Below, piece by piece: positions 1 through 12,921 of a stretch of 64,000 bases of DNA. Under the pieces are notes generated by a model. The model saw nothing but the letters and a program-made list of their open reading frames with translations, did not search any database and was not told the origin of the DNA. The first letter of the stretch is position 1, and each line of letters starts with the position of its first letter. Location of the stretch: the NCBI RefSeq assembly GCF_030052815.1, contig NC_079505.1:5288265-5352264 (forward strand). Reading direction: 5' to 3'. Position numbers and translations under genes: made by a program. Origin of the DNA: Hevea brasiliensis (Eukaryota; Streptophyta; Magnoliopsida; Malpighiales; Euphorbiaceae).

Positions 1-344
1 CCATAAAATATTTTTCGTTAACCCATTTCTTAAGTATTCCAAATGCTAGAAAATATGAAAAATATTTTTCAATAAATGAAGCATTAATCTTAAAATTTTA
101 ATTTTTAAGTTAAATTGAAATCAAATTAAATTTTTTAAGACAAAAATTAAAAATATATTAAAATGAACATTTCCAATAAACTCCAATAAGTACGAAAGTC
201 AAATTAAATATTTAGCCATAAAATAATTGTCACACAGTTCTTTCAACTTTAATACAATAAAAATAACGAATGTGAAAAGAAAAGTCTTTGAACATTCAAA
301 GACTTTTCTTTTCTTTTCATATTCGTTATTTGTATTGTATGAAA
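1..344. other. AT-rich spacer with a foldback hairpin
   Basis: No gene is visible. The only structured part is an inverted repeat at about 252-339, with two arms of about 40 bases around a minimal loop. It is described separately. Confidence 0.6.
252..339. repeat. Long near-perfect inverted repeat (hairpin)
   Basis: The left arm (about 252-292) is the reverse complement of the right arm (about 294-339) apart from one 5-base insertion in the right arm and two substitutions. The loop is almost absent. The arms meet at the sequence tttgaacattcaaag. It could be a foldback MITE remnant, a replication-slippage product or a small-RNA precursor. The sequence alone does not decide. Confidence 0.8.
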
Positions 345-1196
345 TATATATATATATATAAAATTTCTTAAATAATATTAAAATAAATAAATAATAAAAA
401 AATTATCTACCCCGTAGCCTCTCCATCCCTTTTGCAAATGAAATTTTTTTTATTTAAATTTGGTTTATATGAAATTAAGACACAAGAGATATAATAAAAC
501 ATACCTATTAAATATATAAATTTTATATATTTATATTTTAAATTTATAATAAATCAAATTTAGATAAAAAATTTTCCTTACCTATAGACATGCGAAATAC
601 ACCTCCAAATTCTCTCTTCCACTATCCTTTCTCTCTCTTCAAACACTATAAATATCATTTCTCTAGAAATACAATTATGATAATTTGATATTACGATATA
701 AAGAACTAAATTTAATTAGCTCCCAAAAATTAATTTATTATAATAATATTATATACCATATGAAAAATAACAAAAAAAAATTACATATACAAGAAAATTA
801 AATCACGAATATATTTTATGAATGCAAATAAACGGTGAAAAAAAATACAAATAAAAGCTGCAGAAACTAAAAATTCTAGTTTTTAGATACAAAAGCTAAC
901 TATATTATGATAAAATGCCATCGAATTTTTATGAAAAATACTTCTTTTAATGATTTAATGATAAAAAAATAATTTCATTTGTAATTTAAATAATTTTAAT
1001 ATACACATACATTTAAAAAACTACAAGCATACTAATTCATTAAAAATATAAAAGTAACTAATTAAAATATAAAAATATTAAAAAAAATACATTTATATAT
1101 TTATATTATTAAAAAATAATTTAAAAGAAAAATTCATTTGCATATGATAAATAAATTTTAGCAAAAAAACTTGTAATACACTGTAACAACTAAGCT

Positions 1197-2130
1197 TTAA
1201 TTCCAAATTAGTAGGTCAGTTATATGAACACTCTTTTGCCATTCAATTATATTTGAAACCAATTCTGTATAAATATCAAAGATTTTACAACTTTTATCTC
1301 TCATTTTATCTTGAATATGTACTACATGCACTCTCTCACAAATATTGTCATTTCTAAAGTTATCCATTATCATAATACCAGGCATTCATCTTAGTATCCA
1401 CATGTCTACCACATTCATCTTAGAAAATGTTTGGTACAATGTTAAAAAATTAAAGGTTAAGTGTTCTCTTGTAAGTTTTAAACCAGTAATTTTTAAAGGG
1501 ATAAAAAATAATTAATGATTTAACAGTTAATGATATTTAGTAAAAAGGATAAATAATTAATGATGTAATAATTAATAGTATTTATTAAAAAAAAATTTAA
1601 AAGATGTCTTAGCATTTATTAATCCCTGATAACCTAGCCCCCAAGGTTAACATTTAACCTCTAAAAAGAGAATAAATATTAACTAAGTTAAAAATTAACA
1701 TAGAACATAACCTCTTATTGGCATCTAAACAAGAGTAATAAAGAGTTAAAAGTCACAAGAGTAATAATTATCCCTTCTTAACCTTATACCTTAGATGCTC
1801 AAATTTCACTCGCATACAATATAGCTATCCTAACCACAATTCAATAGAATTTATCTTTCACTTTGTTAGGGATTCTAAGGTCACATAGCACACTTGTCAA
1901 ACTCCTTTATTTTATCCATCATGTTTGAATCTATGAGTTACATTATCATCTATTACTCCATTCTTTTATATGATAGAACCTAAATACTTTAATTGATTAC
2001 ATTTTAACACTAAATTTTCATCCAATTGAACATTCCCTTTTTTCCTTCTCCAAGAGCCAAACTCGCAATGCATATATTTACTTATACTTAGTCTAAAAGC
2101 CTTGCTCTCAAAAGTCTCTCTCCACAGCTC
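1197..2130 (-). pseudogene. LINE (non-LTR) reverse transcriptase relic, left copy
   Basis: On the minus strand two pieces read like the C-terminal part of a plant non-LTR reverse-transcriptase ORF. One, at about 1800-2130, has the KYLGSI-type segment followed by a stretch resembling IDDNVTHRF. The other, at about 1197-1385, has the RN..I...V...IQDKM-RD type segment that follows it in LINE polyproteins. Between them about 400 bp of AT-rich DNA is inserted, possibly a degenerate MITE. Stops and frameshifts are present, so it is non-functional. The family call is from remembered motif similarity. Confidence 0.55.
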
Positions 2131-4822
2131 CAACTTTTGATAATAAAGGTTAAAAAAATATATTTTTATTAATAATTTTAGAATTAGACCACTACATCAA
2201 TCATTGAATTACCAAACACTTTGCAATCAATTATAACCGCTAACAGCAAATTCATCGACTACTCACAATTGATTGCTATAGCTGAACCAAATAGGCCCAA
2301 GTGCTTTAATGCAACTAAATTTCTTTGACAGCCCAATTTGCTTTCAAGTAAACTTTTTTGGGTTATCAACACTTGCGAAGGCCCATTCCTTTATACAAAC
2401 CAATCAAAATTCTTAAAGGGTTCAGTAACAATCTTAATTAGATAAAAAGAAAAAATATACATATAGATTTAATTGCCCTTATTTAATTATAGATTTAATT
2501 GCGCTTCCATATTTGACAGATAGGAAAGACAGAAAGACACTTAAATGTCAAGTACGTTACCCACCTGTGTAGAGCAATGGATCACCCTTTTGCATATAAA
2601 TAACATGGGAAGACATGCCAAATACTGGAGGATGCAGTAAATAATGGATTTTGATACAACATGAATCAGCTCTAAAAAGAATCCCTAACCATAAAATTTC
2701 ACAATATGAGAGAGAATGGTAAATTCTCCATAAAGAATTGATGGAAGACAGCTGTGCAGGACCTGATTGTTCAGGTTAGGTTTGGGATTTATTTTAAAAC
2801 TAAAATGCAAAGAAATTTAGGTGGGACATAATATCTATTAAGAGGTAGGATTGAGATGCCAAATCATGTCAGAAAAATAGAACTCTGCAACTGTTTGCAG
2901 TGCAGGTTGTCCACTGTGAACAGTTATCACAAACAATAAATAGAAGAGTATGGGCTTCTTATATATGAACTTAGGAGAACCACACCCTAAAGGTTAGCTG
3001 TTGAGGTTAGAAAGCCCAAGTTCATATACACCCCATATTGAAATCCCATACTTTTAATGTGAACACCAGTTACCTTGCAATGGGATCATAGCATTCCACC
3101 ATACTCTACAACCCCATTGCCCATGCAAGCTGGCTTTGCACTAGCTTAATTTAGTTCTGGGCGAACAATGTTAATCTGGTGTCACCACCTGCGCCACACG
3201 ATTGCAACTGGGAGGCATAGTGGACGACTCCGTTACCATTTTGTTAAGTTCACGGGATAAGGATCACACCACGTGATAAGGAGGGAAATCTTCCTCCACT
3301 GCCAAAGTCTTTCCCTTATCGCGGTTTCACACCTTAACTCTCATAGACATCACACCTAAGACTAAGGTTCCCTTTAGCATCACAACTAGAGTTACAACTG
3401 TCAGACATCGCATAGAAGCATAGTTGTTGAAATTTTTATTGAATAAAAACTAAATAATATGCATTGCAGGAATTGATTTTCATAGGTTAAACTTTATAAT
3501 CCTCCAAGGATCTGAATATCTCAAAGAAAACTAAAAGGATTATTGTTATCCTAAACCAATAAGGGTAACAACTTCCATGGGTTTTACATGTTTGTGTCTT
3601 GGATCCAAGATGAACCAGGTCTAAACAATAATTTCCCTTGCATGTAGGCATGCACCTCCAAATTCTCTTTTCTCCTCTCCTCTCTCTCTCTCTCTCTCTT
3701 CAAACACTATAAGTACTATCTCTCTACAAATACAGTTATGATAATATAATATTACAATATAAAGAACTAAATTTAATTGGCTACCAAAAATGAGAGATAA
3801 TAGATACAAAATACTGAACCAACTGCTAATTTATTGAAATGGACAAACTTGTAGGACTCTATAGTGCTTACAATGTCCCAAATCCCTGGATGAAAATTAG
3901 ATCATAATTCCAAGTTTCTTAAGTCTTTATACTTGTTCTTTCTTGAGCTTCTTGTTGCTTGCATGTAATCAGTAATCCATCTTTAGGCAAATATTCATGG
4001 TGTGGTGAATATTGCACACTTTACCATTTCAAATTTACATTTAGGCCACAAAAATAGTTTTAATCGATAGCCCAACATCTTAGAACCTCAAATGTAAAAT
4101 GAATTAAATAAAAATGATAAGGACTTCTGTTACATTCTTCACGCCTGCAACAGGAAGCTCAAGAAAATTCATGTTTAAAGAATTGAGAAACTTAGAATCG
4201 TGGTCTAGATGTCATATATGGCTTATGTGGACATTATTGAGTACTTTCTTAGCTATATGTAATCTTAAATTCATGTTTATTTCAATAGATTAGCAGTTGG
4301 TTCAGTATTTTACAATATTTAAATCTCAAGGGTGTTCTTGTAATTTCCAGCCTTGATGGAAAGGCTGGCTGGATTCTATAGGAGTCCTCATTTTACATTC
4401 CACACCCTTATTGGTTTAGGATAACAATTATCCTTCTATGCCTAAGGACTTCTAAGTATGAAGCTTATAATCTTTTATTATTATCATTTTTCATTACTTT
4501 TCACTATAACCAGATCTGAAATAAGATTTCAGCAAACCAATCTCAATCAATTCCACTCCAAAATCGGCCATAAACCTACTATAACATATGAGACTAGTTT
4601 CATATATATTCATTCCTATCTAAGAATCAGTCCACCATATAGCTGTTCCATGTCATGTAATAAAGCAAATAACATATGTTTCATTGCATAAATTGGTAAA
4701 AATATTTAAAAAGTTCATATATCTTCTATTTTCAGGATGAAACAACACACTACACTATACTCACCCAGCATTTTACAACCCACTTTATCCCACTTGACAG
4801 AAATGAAAAAGAACAAAAGGAA

Positions 4823-4860
<38 letters not shown>

Positions 4861-4883
4861 AAAGATAGAGAGGAAAGTATTAC

Positions 4884-5024
4884 CTTCTCGAAGAGAGAGT
4901 GTGATTCTTTCCCCCCAGGACCCAAGTGTCTGAATCATAGCTTCCAAAAGTTTGATTTCATTATCACGCTTAGATATTTCAACTTGCTTGGCACGCAACT
5001 CTTCCATATGCAGTTGAAATACCT
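4884..5024 (-). pseudogene. Orphan duplicated exon of coiled-coil gene
   Basis: On the minus strand this segment has a good acceptor (ctgcag) and a GT donor (aaggtaatac). It encodes a charged helical peptide with VFQLHMEELRAKQ and EISKRDNEIKLLEAM, nearly identical to exon 3 of the gene at 12922-14752. No exon 1 or 2 exists upstream because the duplication ends at 5815. It is therefore a gene fragment carried along by the segmental duplication. A (GA)n tract (about 4829-4858) lies just beyond the donor. Confidence 0.75.
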
Positions 5025-6151
5025 CTGCAGCCAATATACAACATATTTATATCATATTGTCCATCACAAACTATCTTTTTCAGGTCAAGTTTCCTTATTA
5101 GTGCCAGAACCTAATAACAAAAGCACAAAGGATATTTAAAATGCCCAAAGTAATAGAGCTTCGGCATCACATATTTTGTCATGTCTTCAGACAAACTTTT
5201 TAAAATGAAGCATTACTGAAAAATAGGAGTCATTACGACAATTTGAACGACGAATAACTAGATATACTGACAGTCAGACACCTTGATTTGAAAAATATGA
5301 AAAGTGAGTTTTTCATTTTACTTTTTTAAAGTAGCAGTAACCAAAAATTAAAACTTTAGAAAAAAAAAAAAAAAGAAAAAGAAAAGCAGACTTGCCTTTT
5401 GCTGAAATTCATGATATTGTTAATTGAGTAGAGTATAAAACCACTGATATTCATAAAAAGTTACCTAAATATTGTAACTAATGGTGAATATAGTATCATA
5501 CTGTTTGGGCTTCCACCTCAGTTCCAGAATGCAGGATTTTGATGAAGGGTTTGCAACCCCTACTTTTAGTACAAAACATTCAGCTATGGAAAAATAAATG
5601 CAAAAGCCTTATCCTCGATATGTAAGGTGTGACACCAGTGACACAACTATCGCTGATTTGAACAGAAGATGCCATTCGTATAGCACTTGAGTTATCCAAC
5701 TCCAAGGTATATGGTAGGACTTATATTTTGTGATAGGAAAACAGTGATACTCAGATTTATAGTTTTAGGGGATTGTCACATTTATTTTCCCGCCTCTCAT
5801 TGCTCTTTAACAGATAACATTCACTGAATCTAAATTCATCTTAAATTTAATTATATAATATCTAAATTCATAAGATTCAATCGAATTGAATTAAAAAAAA
5901 AATTGATTTCTTGCTATCCCTAAGTTAATGAATAAAACAATGATTTTAAAAGTAATTTATATTTATATTCATATGCATACATTTAATTAATTATTGTTTG
6001 TCATTTTAATTAAAATTATGATTAATTTATATAAAAATAAATGTATATAATTTTTTATTAATGGAATGTTCGAATAAGAACTTACCTGAATTTAGGTTGC
6101 TGAGAAGAGGGTGACATAAATGATGAGGGTGGCATAAATGGTGAGGTTAAC

Positions 6152-6154
<3 letters not shown>

Positions 6155-6241
<87 letters not shown>
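6155..6241. repeat. Compound (TC)n(TA)n microsatellite
   Basis: About 26 TC units are followed directly by about 18 TA units. Ordinary plant compound microsatellite; length is likely polymorphic. Confidence 0.95.
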
Positions 6242-6243
<2 letters not shown>

Positions 6244-6446
6244 ATTACAAAAATATCAGCACGTCAGCATCTTCGGATACCGTTAGAGAAGTTCGTCTTT
6301 TGCTAATGTATGACACTTTAGGGTGGTTAATCGTGGAAAAGTCAAAATCATAAAACTCCATTTGAAAATGACTCAAATTATAAAATAGCATTTTATACTT
6401 TATTAATTAAAAAGTAATATTTATTATAAAAATATTACCAAGGATA

Positions 6447-7140
6447 ATATAAATATTGATTTTAGTAAATTTTATATAAGTTTTATTATAATTAATTATT
6501 AAAATTTATATATCTCTTTGACATTGAGATTAAAGGGTAAAAATTATTTTTTTTATCAAAAAAATATTATTTTAAATATTATTAAAAAAAATTATTTTGT
6601 TATTTAATATTTTTATAATTAAAATTTATTAAATTTAGTTTTAAATTATTTTTTAATATTTTTTAATTGCAACACTAATAACAATACCAAAGAGACCTCT
6701 CTTGTTTATATAATAATTATAAAAAATAATTTGTTAAAGTTTATAATAATTTCTCCTCTTGATAGTATTAGAGAAATTGTGATTTTGCTAACGGAATGGA
6801 AATTCAAATTATAAATATTGATTTTAGTAAATTTTATATAAATTTTATTATAATTAATTATTAAAATTTATATATCTCTTTGATATTGAGATTAAAGGGT
6901 AAAAATTATTTTTTCATCAAAAAATATTACTTTAAATATTATTAAAAAACTATTTTGTTATTTAGTATTCTTATAATTATAAATTATTAAATTTAATTTT
7001 AAATTATTTTTTAATACTTTTTAATTAATATATTAAAAAATATTTTTTTAATAGCAATGCTAATAACAATACTAAAGAAACCTCTGTTGTTTATATAATA
7101 ATTATATAAAATAATTTTTTAAAATTTATAATAATTTCTC
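6447..7140. repeat. Imperfect 360-bp tandem duplication
   Basis: Two AT-rich units share several long identical words, including the segment around atctctttga-attgagattaaagggt (about 6510-6540 and 6870-6900) and ataatttctcctctt (about 6748 and 7131). No coding capacity is seen. Confidence 0.7.
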
Positions 7141-8627
7141 CTCTTCTGTTGTTTATATAATAATTATATAAAATAATTTCTTAAATTTTATAATGAAATT
7201 CAAATTATAAAGTCCTATATAAAAATGCTCAGATTTTAAGAAAAATTACTTATTGAACTTTTTCTTTACCAATATCAAAAGTATGAGGCTCAATAGCACG
7301 AAATTAATAAAGTAATGACTAAATGCTTAATTTTATTGCCATATTTATTAGGATGTTTAATTTAATTTATTTTTTAATTTTTTATATAAAATAATTTAAA
7401 ATTTTTAATTTAAATTCAATTTAATTTAAAAATTAAGAAATTTAATTAAAAAAAGTATAAATAAAAAACAAAAAAATTAATAATTTATATATGAAAAAAG
7501 TTTTCATAGAAATTGTTTTTTTTTTTCTTTTTTTTTATTTTTATAGAAGATTGCAGAAGTCCAAACTTGAATTTGGCACCCGCTATGTAAATAATATATA
7601 TTTAGTCACTTAGTCAAGCTAGATTAGATCCATTAAAATTATTTTTGATGAAAATATTTTATTATATTAAATTAATAATATATATTTATATAATGTATTT
7701 ATAAATTCTTTTATATTTTAATAAGATTATCAAAATTTTGAGTTCTCATAGTTTTATAGTTTGACGCTTTAGTCAAATATATATATATATAATTTCTCAA
7801 ATAATATTAAAATAAATAAATAATAGAAAAATTATCTGCCCCCATAGCCTCCGCCCTCCCTTTTGCAAAAAGAATAACTTTTCTTATTTAAATTTAATTT
7901 ATATAAAATCGAGATACAAGATATATAATAGGACATACCTATTAAATATATAAATTTTATATATTTATATTTTAAATCTATAATAAATCGAATTTAGATA
8001 AAAATTTTCCGCGAAATACACCTCCAAATTCTCTCTTCCACTATCCTTTCTCTCTCTTCAAACACTATAAATATCATCACTCTAGAAATACAATTATGAT
8101 AATTTGATATTACGATATAAAGAACTAAAGTTAATTAGCTCCCAAAAATTAATTTATTATAATAATATTGTATACCATATGAAAAAAAAACAAAAAAAAA
8201 ATTACATGTACAAGAAAATTAAATCAAGAATATATTTTATGAATGCAAAAAAACGGTAAAAAAAATACAAATAAAAGCTGCAAAAACTAAAAATTCTAGT
8301 TTTTAGATACAAAAGTTAACTATATTATGATAAAATGCCATCGAATTTTTATGAAAAATACTTCTTTTAATGATTTAATGATAAAAAAATAATTTCATTT
8401 GTAATTTAAATAATTTTAATATACACATACATTTAAATAACTACAAGCATACTAATTCATTAAAAATATAAAAGTAACTAATTAAAATATTAAAAAAATA
8501 CATTTATATATTTATATTATTTAAAAATAATTTAAAAGAAAATTTCATTTGCATATGATAAATAAATTTTAGCACAAAAAATTGTAATACACTGTAACAA
8601 CTAAGCTTTAATTCCAAATTAGTTAGG

Positions 8628-9540
8628 TCAGTTATATGAATACTCTTTTGCCATTCAATTATGTTTGAAATCAATTCTGTATAAATATCAAAGATTTTAC
8701 AACTCTTATCTCTCATTTTATCCTGAATATGTACTACATGCACTCTCTCACAAATATTTTCATTTCTAAAATTATCCATTATCATAATACCAGGTATTCA
8801 TCTTAGTATCCACATGTCTACCACATTCATTTTAGAAAACGTTTGGTACAATGCTAAAAAATTGAAGATTAAGTGTTACTCCTGTATGTTTTAAACTAGT
8901 AATTTTTAAAGGAATAAAAATTAATTAATGGTTTAACAGTTAATGATATTTGGTAAAAATAATAAATAATTAATGATGTAATAATTAATAGTATTTATTA
9001 AAAAAAAATTAAAAGATGTCTTGGCATTTATTAAGCCCTGTTAACCTAGCCCCTAAGGTTAACATTTAACCTCTAAAAAGGGAATAAATATTATCTAAGT
9101 TAAAAATTAACATAGAACATAGCCTCTTATTGGCATCTAAACAAGAGTAATAAAGAGTTAAAAGTCACAAGAGTAATAATTATCCCTTCTTAACCTTATA
9201 CCTTAGATGCTCAAATTTCACTCGCATACAATATAGCTATCCTAACCACAATTCAATAGAATTTATCTTTCACTTTGTTAGGGATTCTAAGGTCACATAG
9301 CACACTTGTCAAACTCCTTTATTTTATCCATCATGTTTGAATCTATGAGTTACATTATCATCTATTACTCCATTCTTTTGGATGATAGAACCTAAATACT
9401 TTAATTGATTACATTTTAGCACTAAATTTTCATCCAATTGAACATTCCCTTTTTTTCCTTCTCCAAGAGCCAAACTCGCAATGCATATATTTACTTCTAC
9501 GTAGTCTAAAAGCCTTGCTCTCAAAAATCTCTCTCCACAG
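8628..9540 (-). pseudogene. LINE (non-LTR) reverse transcriptase relic, right copy
   Basis: Same two antisense pieces as at 1197-2130. The longer piece (about 9190-9530) includes KYLGSIIQKNGVIDDNV on the minus strand. The second (about 8628-8785) includes RNENICERVHVVHIQDKMR. They are separated by about 370 bp of inserted AT-rich DNA. Stops interrupt the frame. Because the structure matches the left copy, both the LINE fragment and its interruption predate the segmental duplication. Confidence 0.55.
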
Positions 9541-10443
9541 CTCCAACTTTTGATAATAAAGGTTAAAAAAAATATATTTTTATTAATAATTTTAGAATTA
9601 GACCACTACATCAATCATTGAATTACCAAACACTTTGCAATCAATTATAACCACTAACAGCAAATTCATCGACTACTCACAATTGATTGCTATAGCTGAA
9701 CCAAATAGGCCCAAGTGCTTTAATGCAACTAAATTTCTTTGACAGCCCAATTTGCTTTCAAGTAAACTTTTTTGGGTTATCAACACTTGCTAAGGCCCAT
9801 TCCTTTATACAAACCAATCAAAATTCTTAAAGGGTTCAGCAACAATCTTAATTAGATAAAAAGAAAAAAAAAATTATAGATTTAATTGCCCTTCCATATT
9901 TGACAGATAAGAAAGACAGAAAGACACTTAAATGTCAAGCACGTTAGCCACCTGTGTAGAGCAATGGATCACCCATTTGGCTATAAATAACATGGGAAGA
10001 CATGCCAAATACTGGAGGATGCACTAATAAATGGATTTTGATACAACATGAAACAGCTCTAAAAAGAATCCCTAACCATAAAATTTCACAATATGAGAGA
10101 GAATGGTAAATTCTCCATAAAGAATTGATGGAAGACACCTGTGCAGGACCTGATTGTTCAGGTTAGGTTTGGGATTTATTTTAAAACTAAAATGCAAAGA
10201 AATTTAGGTGGGACATAATATCTATTAAGAGGTAGGATTGAGATGCCAAATCATGTCAGAAAAATAGAACTCTGCAACTGTTTGCAGTGCAGGTTGTCCA
10301 CTGTGAACAGTTATCACAAACAATAAATAGAAGAGTATGGGCTTCTTATACATGAACTTAGGAGAACCACACCCTAAAGGTTAGCTGTTGAGGTTAGAAA
10401 GCCCAAGTTCATATACACCCCATATTGAAATCTCATATTATAA

Positions 10444-11109
10444 CGCTGTGTTTGGATAGGGGTGAAGGAAGGGTAAATAAAGGCAAAGAGGGGTAAGTAA
10501 CTATTATACCCCTGTTTGGGAATAGATGAGTTAGCGAAGAGTAAGGGTAAGTAAGGGTAAGATTTACCCTCCCCTACCCCTCAAATCTCAATTTTTCTTA
10601 CACCTCAAATTGGGGTGTAAGCAGGGAGAGGTGAGAGCTGAAAATTACTTTATTTTTTATTTTCCTATTTTGTCTTTAATTTTTTATTAAAAATTCATTA
10701 TACCCATTAAAAATAAACCTAGTTTACCAATACAAACAAATGTCTTCTCTCTCTCAAGCGGTATTTTACCTTTCTATTTAATTTTAGTTGTTAAATCATT
10801 TGTTCTTTCAATAGTTTGCTACAATTATTATGCTTCAATTATCATTTTTTTTTTCTAAATAATTCATTCTAAAGAATAAATTCTTATGTAATAGGAAAGG
10901 GTATTTTTGTGCTTCTAATGATTATTTATCATTTTTTCACCTCATTCCAAACGTAAAGAATATATATTACCTCTCCTTACCTCTCCATTAATTCACCCCT
11001 TTTCAAACATGAGATTTTTTTTATTGTAACCCTCATTATCCTTCCCCCTCTTTATCCTCCCTTACCTTTCCATTAATTACCCTTCCCTCACCCCATCCAA
11101 ACAAAGCCT
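10444..11109. mobile_element. Tourist/PIF-Harbinger-like MITE, 666 bp
   Basis: It has terminal inverted repeats of about 30 bp: the left end reads gctgtgtttggataggggtg and the right end, reverse-complemented, reads gctttgtttggatggggtg. A 3-bp TAA flanks both sides (10441-10443 and 11110-11112), the expected TWA target duplication of PIF/Harbinger elements. The paralogous site in the left duplicate (TAA at 3055-3057) is empty, which fixes the boundaries. No transposase ORF is present, so it is non-autonomous. It inserted after the segmental duplication. Confidence 0.9.
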
Positions 11110-12921
11110 AAATGTGAACACCGGTTACCTTGCAATGGGATCGTAGCATTCCACCATACTCTACAACCCCAGTGCCCATGCAAGCTAGCTTTGCGCTAGC
11201 TTAATTTAGCTCTGGGCGAACAACGTAATTCCAATGTCACCACCTATGCCACACGATTGCAATTGGGAGGCATAGTGGACGGCTTTGTTACCATTTTGTT
11301 AAGTTCACGGGATAAGGATCACATCACAAGATGACTGACAGGGAAATCTTCCTCCACTGCCAAAGCCTTCCCCTTGTTGTGGTTTCACACGTTAACTCTC
11401 ATAGACATCACACCTGAGACTAAGGTTCCCTCAGACATTGCATAGAAGCATAGTTGTTGAAATTTTTATTGAATAAAAACTAAATAATATGCATTACAGG
11501 AATTGATTTTCGTAGGTTGAACTTTATAATCCTCCAAGGATCTGAATATCCCAAAGAAAACTAAAAGGATTATTGTTATCCTAAACCAATAAGGGTAACA
11601 ACTTCCATGGGTTTTATATATTTATGTCTTGGATCCAAGATGAACCGGGTCTAGGTCATAATTTCCATTGCATGTAGACATGCACATCCAAATTCTCTTT
11701 TCTCCTCTCCTCTCTCTCTCTTCAAACACTATAAGTACTGTCTCTCCATAAATACAGTTATGATAATTTGATATTACAATATAAAGAAATAATTTAATTG
11801 GCTCCCAAAAATTAGAGATAATAGATACAAAATACTGAACCAACTGCTAATTTATTGAAATGGACAAACTTGTAGGACTTTATAGTGCTTAGAATGTCCC
11901 AAATCCCTGGATGAAATTTAGACAATAATTCCAAGTTTCTTGAGTCTTTATATTTGTTCTTTCTTGAGCTTCTTGTTGCTTGCATGTAATCAGTAATCCA
12001 TGAGATTAATTCTTTAGGCAAATATTCATGGTGTGGTGAATATTGAATACTTTACCATCTTACATTTAGGCCACAAAAATAGTTTTAATTGCTAGCCCAA
12101 CTTCTTAGGACCTCAAATGTAAAATGAATTAAATAAAAATGATAAGGACTTCTGTTGCATTCTTGATGCATGCAAAAGGAAGCTCAAGAAAAAACATGTT
12201 TAAAGAATCAAGAAACTTAGAATCGTGGTATAGATGTCATATATGGCTTATGTGGACATTATTGAGTACTTTCTTAGCTATAAGTAATCTTAAATTCATG
12301 TTTATTTCAATAGATTAGCAGTTGGTTCAGTATTTTAAAATATTTAAATCTCAAGGGTGTTCTTGTAATTTCCAGCCTTGATGGAAAGGCTGGCTGGATT
12401 CTATAGGAGTCCTTATTTTACATTCCACACCCTTATTGGTTTAGGATAACAATTATCCTTCTATGCCTAAGGACTTCTAAGTATGAAGCTTATAATCTTT
12501 TATTATTATCATTTTTCATTACTTTTCACTATAACCAGATCTGAAATAAGATTCAGCAAACCAATCTCAATCAATTCCACTCCAAAATCGGCCATAAACC
12601 TACTATAACATATGAGACTAGTTTCATATATATTCATTCCTATCTAAGAATCAGTCCACCATATAGCTGTTCCATGTCATGTAATAAAGCAAATAACATA
12701 TGTTTCATTGCATAAATTGGTAAAAATATTTAAAAAGTTCATATATCTTCTATTTCCAGGATGAAACAACACACTACACTATATTCACCCAGCATTTTAC
12801 AACCCACTTTATCCCACTTGACAGAAATGAAAAAGAAAAAAAGGAATAAAAAAGAGAGAGAGAGAGAGAGAGGGGGAGAGAGAGAGAGAGAGAAAAGGAA
12901 AGATAGAGAGGAAAGTATTAC

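Larger units (their letters stand above)
345..5815. repeat. Segmental duplication, left copy
   Basis: This segment is collinear and highly similar to 7776-13850. It starts at a TA microsatellite and ends at the shared word cagat (5815 and 13850). To the right the two copies diverge abruptly: the right copy runs on into exon 2 of the coiled-coil gene, the left into unrelated AT-rich DNA. The left copy lacks the 666-bp MITE found in the right copy. Inside each copy a shorter module also recurs (about 590-740 resembles 3650-3800). Apart from LINE relics and the duplicated exon, I see no other coding potential here. Confidence 0.9.
5816..7775. other. AT-rich spacer between duplicated segments
   Basis: No gene is seen. 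It contains a compound microsatellite (6155-6241) and an imperfect tandem duplication of about 360 bp (about 6447-6806 and 6807-7140), whose units both start with the word aaatattgattttagtaaat. The rest is low-complexity A/T. Confidence 0.7.

Noticed and set aside
6138..6353. Short ORF starting in the compound microsatellite
   Set aside because: It is made of Leu-Ser and Ile-Tyr dipeptides from the TC and TA repeats, with no protein-like sequence.
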